Below are positions 50,501-60,476 of a stretch of DNA of 64,000 nt, one piece after another. The number at the start of each line of letters is the position of its first letter. The stretch's first letter is position 1. The notes under the pieces are model-generated. The model did not search any database. It was given only the letters and a program-made list of their open reading frames with translations, and was not told the origin of the DNA. The translations under genes and the position numbers were made by a program. The stretch lies in NCBI RefSeq assembly GCF_964355755.1, contig NC_092671.1, positions 38,581,304 through 38,645,303 on the forward strand. The letters run 5' to 3'. This DNA is from Antedon mediterranea. Lineage: Eukaryota; Echinodermata; Crinoidea; Comatulida; Antedonidae.

Positions 50501-51931
50501 AATAATTAATCATAAATTAATCAAAAGAACAATGATTAATTTTAAAATGTCGAGCGGCGTTTTTGTAAGAAATATTTCTTGTTTATTTTGTAGGCTCCGT
50601 TTGGAATGGTTGCTGAATGTGTCCATCCCGTTGAGACTGTAGGTAGGTTATTGAAATCAAAGCAGCGCGAGGGAAAGAGAGACGTGATGTCCATTTCAGT
50701 CATATCTTCTTTATTCTTAACATGTATATTATGGGGATTTTCAAATCATTGTTTTCATATGTATGACTCATGTGAATAAACACCCGGATAGCTCAGTTGG
50801 TAGAGCGTCGTGGGTTCAAACCCCATGCCGGTCGGTGGAAAAGAGTTAAAGCTATGCGAGCTTCTGTGTTTTGGATTCACAGATTCAAACGTCCCCCTTT
50901 CCACCACACATCATGAGGCAAGTGATTGGTCAAACTTGGTTGTTTTGTATGTATATTTTTATTATTATTATAAGCACCTGAAGATTGAGTTCATACTCAT
51001 GAAACAGCCTGTAGTGCAATAAAATGTTCAGTTGGTAATTTACTAGCGTCTTTATCATTTATTTATATTTGGCTCTACATTTTGTATTGAGCACTTTCGC
51101 TTTCATGATCTGCGTTAAATTTACCACGATTTATATTTTTATTATTATGTAGCGTTTTTAGAAATTTTAACTTGTACTGTCAGTGGCGTAACGGCTATGA
51201 GCACTCACTGGCTGAACCGTCCCGGAGCTTATGGGGGCCCCTGAGCAATGCCCATAGGAAAAAACAGGCATTAAAATATGTTGGAAAAGGCTAAAACACC
51301 CGAAGCCTCCAGCGTTGGACGGACGACCATTTTAGGCTTCCTAAACCATGGGCCTCAGGCCTGTGCGCCACTGTGTACTGTGTGTAATTCCGTAAATTTT
51401 AAGCTGGGACTTCAATGTCTCTTTAGAAGCCCAGATGTTTTTTGCCTAGATAAAAAAGAAAGAGGTGTGTTCCCGGTGTGCCTTGTGAATGAATTGATTT
51501 AAAACATTTGAATTTTTGTTTGCCTTTAAAGTTCTTGGAGTTGGCTTTTTCATCGGACCGCTACTGTTCTGTACTCATCTCATCTTACTCTGGACGTGGG
51601 TCGGAGTTCGTCTATTGGAAGTCATCGACGTTCACAGTGGCTATAATTTGAAATGGAATCCTCTTCATTTGCTGCCATTTTATGGAGGTAATTTAAAATA
51701 TAGAAAAATTGTTCAGTACACGATTCATTTTATTTCGGCCAACTAATTGTTATCTACTATATTTAACCATGATTTGTTTGTTGTCCAATAGGAGCCGAGT
51801 ATCATGATTTCCATCACATGAATTTCCATGGTAACTACGCACCGACGTTTACCTGGTGGGACAGGATTTGTGGTACGCATGTGCCGTACCAGGAGCACAA
51901 GAAGAACAAATTAGCCAATAAACAGAATTAG
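44583..51931 (+). CDS. FAXDC2: Fatty acid hydroxylase domain-containing protein 2
   Basis: Seven exons: 44583-44672, 44904-44981, 45607-45752, 46249-46375, 50594-50642, 51532-51687 and 51792-51931 (786 nt, 261 residues). Hydrophobic membrane segments alternate with the di-iron His clusters of the sterol desaturase/fatty acid hydroxylase superfamily: HYFLH and HRALHH (~123-132), HKVHH (~139-143) and [12 protein letters not shown] (~219-230). Other family stretches are [39 protein letters not shown] and [11 protein letters not shown]. The protein should be an ER membrane oxidoreductase; vertebrate FAXDC2 acts in sterol metabolism. The N terminus is shorter than human (333 residues): an in-frame stop precedes the ATG, so an upstream exon may be missed. 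AATAAA at 51983. Intron 4 holds a 3.5-kb antisense LINE, intron 5 a SINE and a hAT MITE. Confidence 0.92.
45062..45431 (+). repeat. Internal tandem duplication in FAXDC2 intron 2
   Basis: Two ~185-bp units, each starting TGATTGGTTCAATG, running through CGTACAAAACCTAGCTCTGT and into the left part of a MITE A. The paralogous region at 54022-54205 has a single unit. Confidence 0.8.
45358..45509. mobile_element. MITE family A copy
   Basis: Left end AGCTCTGTCTACATTATCC, core ATGACATTATCATGTCCATG and right end TTTGATAGTGTAGAAATGG. Overlaps the second unit of the intronic duplication; a truncated left half is at 45173-45246. Confidence 0.75.
45885..46215. mobile_element. MITE family C-like, degraded
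   Basis: AAAAGATGCATGGTCCCTCA at the left and GAGGGGGGACCAAATATTTT at the right, with AATGAAGATTAAAAATTTCA inside as in other family C copies. FAXDC2 intron 3. Confidence 0.5.
46889..50413 (-). mobile_element. Non-LTR retrotransposon (LINE), 5'-truncated, ORF2 with two stops
   Basis: Minus-strand frame from about 50413 to 47164. It covers the C-terminal part of an AP-type endonuclease ([27 protein letters not shown]), then reverse transcriptase ([66 protein letters not shown]), then a C-terminal domain with a CxxC...HxxxxC knuckle (CTICLSG, HFLFNC). All segments are in one frame, broken only by TGA at 48655 and TAG at 48268. The 3' end (46889) is an ACTTTATTTGAACAGACGC-type segment shared with the copy at 58075-59845. 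It is antisense in FAXDC2 intron 4. Truncation inside the endonuclease is typical of incomplete target-primed insertion. Confidence 0.9.
50778..51030 (+). mobile_element. tRNA-derived SINE with deleted anticodon arm
   Basis: The head has an A box (GGATAGCTCAGTTGGTAGAG) and a B box (GGGTTCAAACCCC) only a few bases apart, so the anticodon arm is missing and it is not a working tRNA. A ~190-bp unrelated body follows, ending near GTGCAATAAAATGTTCAG. FAXDC2 intron 5. Confidence 0.75.
51181..51373. mobile_element. hAT-type MITE with exact 8-bp target duplication
   Basis: Ends CAGTGGCGTAACGGC and GTGCGCCACTG are inverted. TGTACTGT flanks it at 51173-51180 and 51374-51381. Non-coding. An 8-bp duplication plus CAGTGGCG ends is diagnostic of the hAT superfamily. 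A sister copy is at 20812-20947. Confidence 0.88.
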
Positions 51932-51988
51932 TGCATTATATAATTTAGTGCAATTTAAACTACAGGTTATGTTATGCAAGCCAATAAA

Positions 51989-52627
51989 CCACTGCTAAGT
52001 TTTATGTATAACAATTTGGGATCACTTTAATAATCAATTTCAAAATCAGTGCAATGTTATTAGTAATCAATTTAAAATCCAATCAGTGCAAAGTACTTAG
52101 TAATCGATTTAAGGGCCAATCAGTGCAAACGTAACGTTTACTAGAGACAATTAAATTAAGTCGATCAAGAGATAATCTCTGCTGGATGATACATTATTTA
52201 TATTACAACTCCCTAGTATATATTATGTTTTAAAAAGTTGTGTTGTATTTTATAATGAAACAAGATTGAATATGTTGATTAAATGTGAGAAATACAGTAG
52301 CGATTTTGACGATCCTTTTTCTATAAACAATACTCGTGGAACAATCACATAACATATAAACATTATTATACATCATTTTGGATACAAAGTGTATTTATTC
52401 CTCAATATCCAATAGGCTCTGGAACAATATACACCTAATTGGCGACAGTGGCTTAGACTGCTTTTGTGCTTTCCTGCTTTCCTGGCAGCTAGTGACTATG
52501 ATTTTATATTTTCTTCTTGCGTTGTGTTTGTTTAATTTGTTGATTATTATATTTTGTAAAATGTATCTTTTGCCTGAATAAATAATAATAATAATACATT
52601 TTAGGATGATAGCTTCTAATATTCTAA
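51989..52627. other. FAXDC2 3' flank, no gene seen
   Basis: Contains a short tandem pair (AATCAATTTAAAATCCAATC-like, about 52015-52130). Nothing else recognised. Confidence 0.5.
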
Positions 52628-52784
52628 AGCTCTGTCTACACTATCAAATAAAAAAAGTGTGATGTGCCCAAATATGGTAGTGATGTGCCCACATATGGTA
52701 GTGATATGATATGACACCATCATGTTCATATATGAGCACATCACATTTTGTTGTCACATAAAGTTTGATAGTGTAGACAGAGCT
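52628..52784. mobile_element. MITE family A copy
   Basis: Ends AGCTCTGTCTACACTATCAA and TTTGATAGTGTAGACAGAGCT. Flanks are TAA and TTA, so the duplication is no longer exact. Confidence 0.85.
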
Positions 52785-53144
52785 TTATAGCATTCCATAA
52801 GCCCTATATAATGGGCATATAGTTTAACAATTTATTACACATAAATATATAATATTAATACTACTTCTTACTACTAACATCATAATTTGCACCAGCCATC
52901 CAAACAAATAATATTTTGTTACCAACAAATAAATTCCATCATCTTCAAAAATTAATTGAAGCGGTATTTAAAAAATATAGTTTTCCCCATAATAATAGTT
53001 ACCCAAGCTAGGTAACATAAATATTCAATTTTTCAATAATTTTAATAAATACGATTTAATTTATACAGTATATGATATTAAACATAATACATTTGTGTTT
53101 TTTAAAAAAGGCCTTTCAATCAATAATAAAGCTATTATTCTCCT

Positions 53145-54205
53145 GGTTCTTTTTTTTCGCCAAAAAACTATATATAGGAATGGGAGGCCATATCTTTACT
53201 TTTGAGTGAAACCAGAATTTAAATATAAATAATATATCTGTATGGAGAATGAATCAATCAAAAATTAATGGGGAAACCATAAAGATATTATGGGGAAACT
53301 GACTGCATCGGCGCTTTTTCACGGCGTTCGATTAACCAGGGTACCGAATGATGATGTCAATATTATACTGAAAGGTAAATAGTACACACGATTATTCAAC
53401 GTTGATTGGTTGACCGCAAGTCGTGCCATAAAATATCAAAGGACAAAGGTTGATATTGTATAATATATTAGGCAACAAAATAAATAACAGTACTGGTGGT
53501 TTATGATAAAAGCGACAGTGGATCAGCAGCAAACGGAGGAGGGAAATTGTTAAAGATGTTGGGGTTCGAGCAGGCATGGACGACGATGACGGATAGATAC
53601 ACGACCTGGCAGATTGCAGGACCAGGATCTCTTATCCTCCATGAGGTATCAGAAGCAGTATTGCATATACATGTATTAATTTTATACATATTATCAATAT
53701 TCACGAATATACTGTATACCTCCCTGTGGTGGTGATACGGTGCTCATCGTTTTGGTAGAGGTGTCAATTAAAGTGGTATTTTTTAGGTGATCCCAGAATT
53801 TAATTCATTACTTAGCAACGTCGTGTCATTTTAATAACTACATTTGTTATTCTATTTAATAGATGCTGTATCTGTTAATATGCCTTCCTGGATTCGTATT
53901 CCAATTCATACCATATATGCAGAAGTACAAGATACAAAAGGTAGTATTTATTTATGTTAGGAATATACTGTGTTATCATGGCGGCGCACGTGCCCATCAG
54001 GGTCCCAAACCACAAGTTATCTGATTGGTTCAATGTTTAACATGTTTATTATGATGTTGGTGACTGCGCTGCAAGGTGGTAATTATAATGTGTCTGGTTT
54101 TTACAAAAGGCGCGATCCTCGTACAAAACCTAGCTCTGTCTACACTTTTGACAATAAAAGTGTGATGTGCCCAATTATGGTAGTGATATGCCCCAATATG
54201 GTACT
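53145..54205 (+). pseudogene. Truncated second copy of the FAXDC2 5' region (exons 1 and 2)
   Basis: Aligns with 43985-45250 at high identity, including introns. Exon 1 (ATG 53556, donor after 53645) and exon 2 (53863-53940) encode the same residues as the full gene. In this copy the frame is open upstream to an ATG at 53496. No counterparts of exons 3-7 follow; similarity stops at 54205, where an ACGT-rich array begins. It lacks the family B MITE and the intronic tandem duplication found in the full copy. Either a dead duplicate or, less likely, a second promoter and start for an unseen gene. Spliced product unlikely to be an enzyme because all His boxes are missing. Confidence 0.8.
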
Positions 54206-55140
54206 GCCCAGCAAACAATTTTACGTTTTGGTAACGTTATAATTACGTTATTTTTTGGTTATAAAAACGTTTTCTAATAACGTTGTACGAACGCAAAAAT
54301 GTCGACCTTTTTATACGACTTTTTAACGTCCAAAATAACGTTCAAAATAACGTGTTTATAACGTTTTTTGAACGTCCTCAATAATGTTCATAAATAACGT
54401 GTTAAATACGTATTTATAACTTCTACAATAACGTTGCACGAACGAGAAAATGTCGACCTTTTTATACGACTTTTTAACGTCCAAAATAACGTTCAAAATA
54501 ACGTGTTTATAACGTTTTTTGAACGTCCTCAATAATGTTCAGAAATAACGTGTTAAATACGTATTTATAACTTCTACAATAACGTTGCACGAACGAGAAA
54601 ATGTCGACCTTTTTATACGACTTTATAACGTCCAAAATAACATTCAAAATAACGTGTTTATAACGTCTTTTGAACGTCATCAATAATGTTCATAAATAAC
54701 GTATTCAAAACGTATATACAACTTCTGCAATAACGTTGATAAAAAACGTGTCCTAAACGTTTTTTTAACGTTTTATGTAATGTTTGTAAATGACGTGTTT
54801 GCAACATGTTTTTAACGTCCAAAATAACATTCATACATAACGTATGCAACGCGTTTTTATAACGTCCTAAAAATGTTCACAATTAACGTGTTAGGAACGT
54901 GCCTTCTACGTTTGTAAATGACGTATTTGCTACGTGTTTTTAACGTTCTCAATGTTTTTAAATAACGTATGTAAGGCGTAATTATGACTTTCGCACATAC
55001 GAACTAGTAACGTTCATTATAACGTACCAGATACATTTTCAAATCGTAGTTTGATAATGTTACATCGTAAACTTTTTACCACTGACGACGTATTTATAAC
55101 GTCCATATTTGACGTCCTGAAAATGTAATACTGTACTTAG
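54206..55140. repeat. ACGT-rich repeat, 151-bp units then decayed
   Basis: Begins CCCAGCAAACAATTTTACG. Three units with a 151-bp period (GTCGACC at 54301, 54452 and 54603), each packed with AACGT/ACGTT words (ATAACGTTC, TTTTAACGTCC, ATAACGTGT). Units then shorten and decay to about 55140. Dozens of ACGT in under 1 kb of otherwise CpG-poor sequence. Probably a transposon-derived satellite. Confidence 0.85.
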
Positions 55141-55481
55141 TTATATACAACGATTTGGCTAACGTTACCACATATTATATATAGTGTTCTGCAGATATAC
55201 GCGTTACATAGCTCGTTATTTGTTAAAACATGTAGTTAGTACTGTATAAGACATATAAAAACAAGCAATTTAAAATGAAATATTGTTTTTGATTTATTCT
55301 ATTATCTGATTAAAAAAGACATAATGTATTGCAAATAGCTTAAGAGGTAGGAACTTGATTATTATTAGAGAGCTTTCGCTATTTTTGATCAGGAACGAGA
55401 ACCAGCAGTAATTACCCGTTCTCGATGATACGGAGATCGATAATGAGAAACATTGTTCTTAAACGAGAATGAGCAAATTTG

Positions 55482-57036
55482 CCTATAAGTCGTCCTCCTC
55501 TCTGCTGTCTGGCACATTCCGTTCCTGAAAAGATAACAAATTGTAAAACTAGGTAAATAAAATTATCTCTTAGCAGCAAGTCTTTAAAAAAAATGTTAAG
55601 TGTTACTTGTTTACAAAATTTTATTATTGTCATTCTAATCGAATTTTCCCCACGTTTAAATTATAAATGATTTTGGCTATTGACTATTTGGTGTTTTTTA
55701 TGTGGTTGCACATTCCCTATTAAATTTACATTACAGTATGTAGTTGTTATGTTTATTTCGTATTGGATAGTGTTGTTGGGTCTAAATACCAAGCCCTATC
55801 AGTATAGTACCAGACGTTAGTTGTAATTGGATAGTGTTGTTGGGTCTAAATACCAAGCCCTATCAGTATTGTACCAGACGTTAGTTGTAATTTACTTTAT
55901 TCCAACATTTGTATCCCGTAACTTTACATTAATTATTCGTTTGAGGGCGATTGTACGAATGTGTTTTATTGCTTTATATACCACTTGGTGAAACTGAACA
56001 ATAATGACTAGTATCTTTTAGTTTGTAAACTATTTAGTCTTTAAACTGATGCGGACTATAGTAAACTTCATCATTACAATATGAGTGATACGTAAAAGCA
56101 TGGAGGAATAAGTTATTTCGCCATGGTAAAAAATAAATAAATGATAAATCAAATTAAATTTATTCTTACCTTGTATCTTGAGCCACCTGGTCAGTTGGGA
56201 GCGTGCTTCAGTGTTTCAGCAATCTCTATCTCACATTGCTTCAATTTTTTGTGGGTGAGCTCGCATACACGATTCTAAAGATGAACAATTTGAATGAGAG
56301 TTATTAGTCACAATGTACACATTTAAAACTTTAAAATTCTGTATTAGCAGTAAACATTAATGCCATTATGACATAAATTGTTGTTAGTAAATAAACGACT
56401 TATAATTTAGAAAGTTCAGTACTTTTACATTATGCGCGCGCCGAACACATAAGTACTAATGTGCATGAGCACATTTGGTTTTAAGCGTCTAGTATTATTT
56501 GTCTTATTTGACCTCCTTTCACACTTCTTTGTTTTTTTTTAAAGTACAAGTATCCCTATATATTTTTTTCAAATTAGTTTGATTACCTTATTGTTTATTA
56601 CTATGATACCTGTTATCATTGTTTCACATAACTTGTGTGTGAAAAAAATTGAATAAAAGAAAAGAAAAATTGAACTTCAAATACAAATTGTTAACGGCTA
56701 CTTAAAAAAGGGGTATATTACCAATCATAGAGTCCTACAGAGAAGCGACCGATGTTTCTGTTATTTCTTCTATCTTGTCATTTGCTACGATAATAAAAAG
56801 AAATATTTCAATAGGCATAGTCTGTGAGAATATACCTGTTAGCCCCCTGGTCTATAACTTGCCAAAAAACAAAGTATAAATATTAGCAACTACTACTGTA
56901 TACTTGACAACATTATTTCGCAAGTACTGTAATAATGAAGGTAACTCAATGTTTAAATTAGAGCAACTATGACTTACTATGTATTGATACCGACTCTTGA
57001 GCCATGCTGTCATCACTTTCACTATCTCTATAATTA
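55482..57036 (-). other. Possible small-exon gene, unresolved
   Basis: Minus-strand segments with good splice borders: about 57030-56985 (DSESDDSMAQESVSIH, donor CATA|GTAAGT), 56797-56753 (NDKIEEITETSVAS), 56274-56170 (NRVCELTHKKLKQCEIEI, then a stop and donor GTAAGA) and about 55525-55482 (ERNVPDSREEDDL then stop). The first two join in phase; I could not join the third in frame. GTGAG-type donors at about 57683 and 60593 next to similar sequence could belong to alternative 5' exons. Could be a lineage-specific gene or a lncRNA. No family recognised. Confidence 0.25.
55762..55889 (+). repeat. 64-bp tandem duplication
   Basis: Two nearly identical units beginning ATTGGATAGTGTTGTTGGGT and ending CAGACGTTAGTTGTA. 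One base differs visibly. Confidence 0.92.
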
Positions 57037-57040
57037 AATT

Positions 57041-58074
57041 AAAAATAACACATTATTAATTTAACATAAGTCTTTGTTTAAATTGATTTTCTTTTAAACG
57101 CTTAACTTAATTACTTTTTGGTTCCATTTTTTCCAAAAGTATTCCCAAGATGAGAAAGAGAAAACATGACAGTATGGGTTTTGCTAAACCCCGCAAACCT
57201 CCCAAAAAACATAGCAAACCCCACTGAACTAATATAAAAGTGATTGAATCATGTACTGTACGACCCACTGGGTATATCCATGTAAAAAAAAAATTAAATT
57301 TCTACTGTTAACTACTTATTTTGGGGGTAAAAAGAGAAAACAAAATATTAAATTGTTGTAAAAATACTTTTAACTGAAATGTTTAAATGAATATTTAAAT
57401 TAAATATATTGAAATCTTTTTTAAATGGAGAAATACATTTGATTGTTTAATTAAGGAAATGCATGGAAGAGTTGGCAAGTAAGCGACTTTTTTATTTTTA
57501 AATATTCATCTACAAAAGGGAGCCGGACTCATTTTAAACTGAATAAATCATATAACATAAAAATGACATAATGTTTTAGCACAAAAAAAACAGTAAATTG
57601 TCAGCATGTTAAGTTAGTACTGTAGCATATTTAAAACAACAAACAAGTGCAATTTTGTGAATGATAAATAAAAATAACTCACCGAAAATGTGTCTATAAA
57701 ATAGAAGTTGATGATGATTTGGTTTTGATTGAGTTATTTTAGGCTATGCAGTCTTCTAAAATCTGTACAAAAAATGTTGATAGTCATAGTCACCTTTTCA
57801 AATTAGTAAAGGTCTTGAGTTATTTCATATTTCAAGAATGTTTTTAATGATGAATTTATCGGGTGCCGAATTAATCTAGCCAAAGCCTGATATATAAAGA
57901 GTTACGACATTGGATTATACTGTAGTCACGTGATATGTAGATCAATTTTATGTCAAACTTGTCTCCGTTAATACCATTAATAAAATTAATTACTAAAATA
58001 AAAACGGAATATAAGCGTTATTTCATAGACAAAAAAATCTAAAAATAATGCATGAACTACAGGAAAATGCTCTA
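57041..58074. other. AT-rich spacer, no gene seen
   Basis: Contains a possible splice donor at about 57683 (minus strand). Nothing else I can support. Confidence 0.45.
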
Positions 58075-58368
58075 GATAAGATAAGATAAATTTATTGAAC
58101 GAACGCTTTTGTATCAGCGGCACACGTTTATAAGACGGTGCGTTCATTTACAAGGCAATGTAAAAACAAAAAGAAAAGTATCAAAAAATAACATTTAAGT
58201 CTTAACTAAGAAGCGAATTATACAAGTAAAATGAAATTAGTAAAAACAAGGTAATCTTACATATCGAACAATACTTAACCTATATGATGGAGTTAATGTT
58301 ATTATCTATTTATTATCAGTATTATTAATATTTTCAAGTTTTAAGCGAATATATTATCATTATTATTA

Positions 58369-58434
<66 letters not shown>

Positions 58435-58633
58435 GCTAATTGATTTATTATACTGTTATTATTAAAATAAATGCCACTTTTATATGATTATTTGTTCTTA
58501 TTATATTTAATATTAATAGTTATTTGTAATTTAATTAAATGTGATACAATTTTTATTATACTATTTAGTCTTATTTTTAGTACTGTATTATTTATTTATT
58601 TTATTTAGATTTAGGTTACATTATATAATTTTG

Positions 58634-58669
<36 letters not shown>

Positions 58670-59845
58670 TATAAAAATATAATATATTATTGAATTAGAT
58701 AAATGGTAAAATAATGTTAGTAGATAATATGGTGGGCGGTAAATATTTATATATTATATATTAAGTGTAGTCTTTCTATGTCTCCATGCAGCAGTTAAGT
58801 ATTGTTTACAGTGATAGTCTACAATTTCACCGATTCTCTCAAATGGAAATTCTAAATAAAGGTCATCAAGTAAAATATGATGTTGGTATTCGATTGTACC
58901 ACTTCTAAAATTCTCCCAGAATGTATCATAACCACAATACAATAAATCCATTTTTAGTAAGTTAAAATGTGTTTCTCTTACATTTTTAAGGTTTGAACAT
59001 TCAAGTAGAAAATGGTCTGTAGTTTCAATTAACTGATTGTTGCATAGCTTGCAAAAACCAGTCTCATTTTCTGACCATGTATTTTTTCTACCTTCTAAAT
59101 CAAGAGAGTTAGACCTCGCTTTAAACTTTAAACTAATGGAATCAAAATTCACCATATCAAACATGTATGTCTCTGCTTTAGGTTCATGTTTATATTTCAA
59201 ATATTCGGAGAGGGTTGACTTTGTTTTTGCACCTTCTAACCATTCCTTGATATTTTCTAGAGAGTTGGCATGTGTAAAACTCTTGAACCATTGACTTTCC
59301 GGATTTAAATTAAACTTATTTCCTAAATCAAATTTACATAATAAATCTTTGATATGGTTAATCCACTTCCATTTCACCTTATCTTCTACATCCATTATAG
59401 ATCTACATAGTAGTTTTTGCCACCTTTGGTCATCCATATTTTTAATTCTGTTAAAATAGGACATCCTAGATTTATTTTGGATGGTGTAGAGTGTCTCCCA
59501 TCCTAGGTCACCAATCAATGCCGCTTTCGCGACGTTTCTTGGTGCCTTCAAAATAATTCTAGCCATTTGGTATTGTAAATTTTCTAACTTATTTAGTGAA
59601 CCTTTAGAGTTACATAACCATATTGCAGAGGCGTAATTAATTGTTGGTAATCCTATCGTTCTCCATAAAAGATCACCATAGTATACCCTATTGAAATCAT
59701 TCTGATTGTTTATAATAGAGGTAATATAGGCTATTATCCTATTTCCCTTTTTGATTACTTCATTGATATTGTCAGAATCTGTATATGAACGTGATATTAT
59801 TACACCAAGATATTTATACCTTTCTATTTCTGTGATATATATGGC
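58075..59845 (-). mobile_element. LINE copy, 5'-truncated, C-terminal ORF2 part
   Basis: Same family as 46889-50413. An open minus-strand frame (about 59840 to 58754) starts in the connection region ([20 protein letters not shown]), runs through LPTINYASAIWLCNSKGS and GDLGWETL, and ends after the knuckle (FCKLCNNQ, DHFLLEC) with TAAWRHRK and a stop. It is interrupted by no stop. The 3' UTR shares GCGGCACACGTTTATAAGAC with the other copy, holds long A and TA runs, and ends in (TTATC)3. The missing endonuclease and RT parts make it non-autonomous. Confidence 0.88.
58372..58431 (+). repeat. Poly(A)-(TA)n microsatellite
   Basis: About 30 A followed by about 14 TA units, inside the 3' UTR of the LINE copy. 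A second A run lies at about 58634-58664. Confidence 0.95.
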
Positions 59846-60411
59846 TCTTGATACAAAATAGACGGGCGCGCCCTCAGCGTGCGAATTCTTTGACACAAAA
59901 ATGGCTTCTTATTTTCAATGTCGTAACTCTTTATATATATATGGCTCTGGTCAAAGCTAGTCATTAAGGTCGTGCTAACAGTGAACAATTTACATGGTTT
60001 AGAAACTACTGTACTATTCATTTAGCAAAAAAACATATGCATGTTATATTTAATGGATCTCACTCCATCATCATGACCATTTATAACTATTAGTTAATTT
60101 ACAACTTTATAACATTAGTAAGTAATGATAATAATAATAAACGAAACCTAGTCTATAGGCCCATCCTTTGTAAATACTAAATAGTTTAATAAGTACGGTA
60201 ATTAAACGTCAAATGTGATCACTGTAAAACTGTAACAGTTTATAACCAGGTCTAGGCTAGGCCTAGTAGTAAGCCTAATTAGATTTGGTTTTCTAAAAAG
60301 GTAGTATAAATGTAACATCGCAAAATTGTATTATTTATTGATAATGTATTCCAAACAATAAATAAATAAACCATGTTATGTTAAATAAATATTCACGGAT
60401 TTTTTAATATC
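59846..60411. other. Spacer upstream of the LINE copy, no gene seen
   Basis: AT-rich sequence with TATATATATGGCTC near 59933 echoing the LINE 5' junction. No coding feature. Confidence 0.5.
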
Positions 60412-60476
60412 TAGTAACATAGAGATATTATAATATCTATTATCTATTATACACTATAATATCTCTATGCTAGTAA
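60412..60476. repeat. AT-rich hairpin, 15-bp perfect stem
   Basis: CATAGAGATATTATA pairs with TATAATATCTCTATG across a ~20-nt spacer, with partly matched outer bases (TAGTAA and CTAGTAAT). Confidence 0.85.

Noticed and set aside
50783-50840. tRNA gene
   Set aside because: A and B boxes are present but too close together; the anticodon arm is missing and a SINE-like body follows.
53145-54205. Complete second FAXDC2 gene
   Set aside because: Exons 3-7 and all His boxes are absent before the window end.
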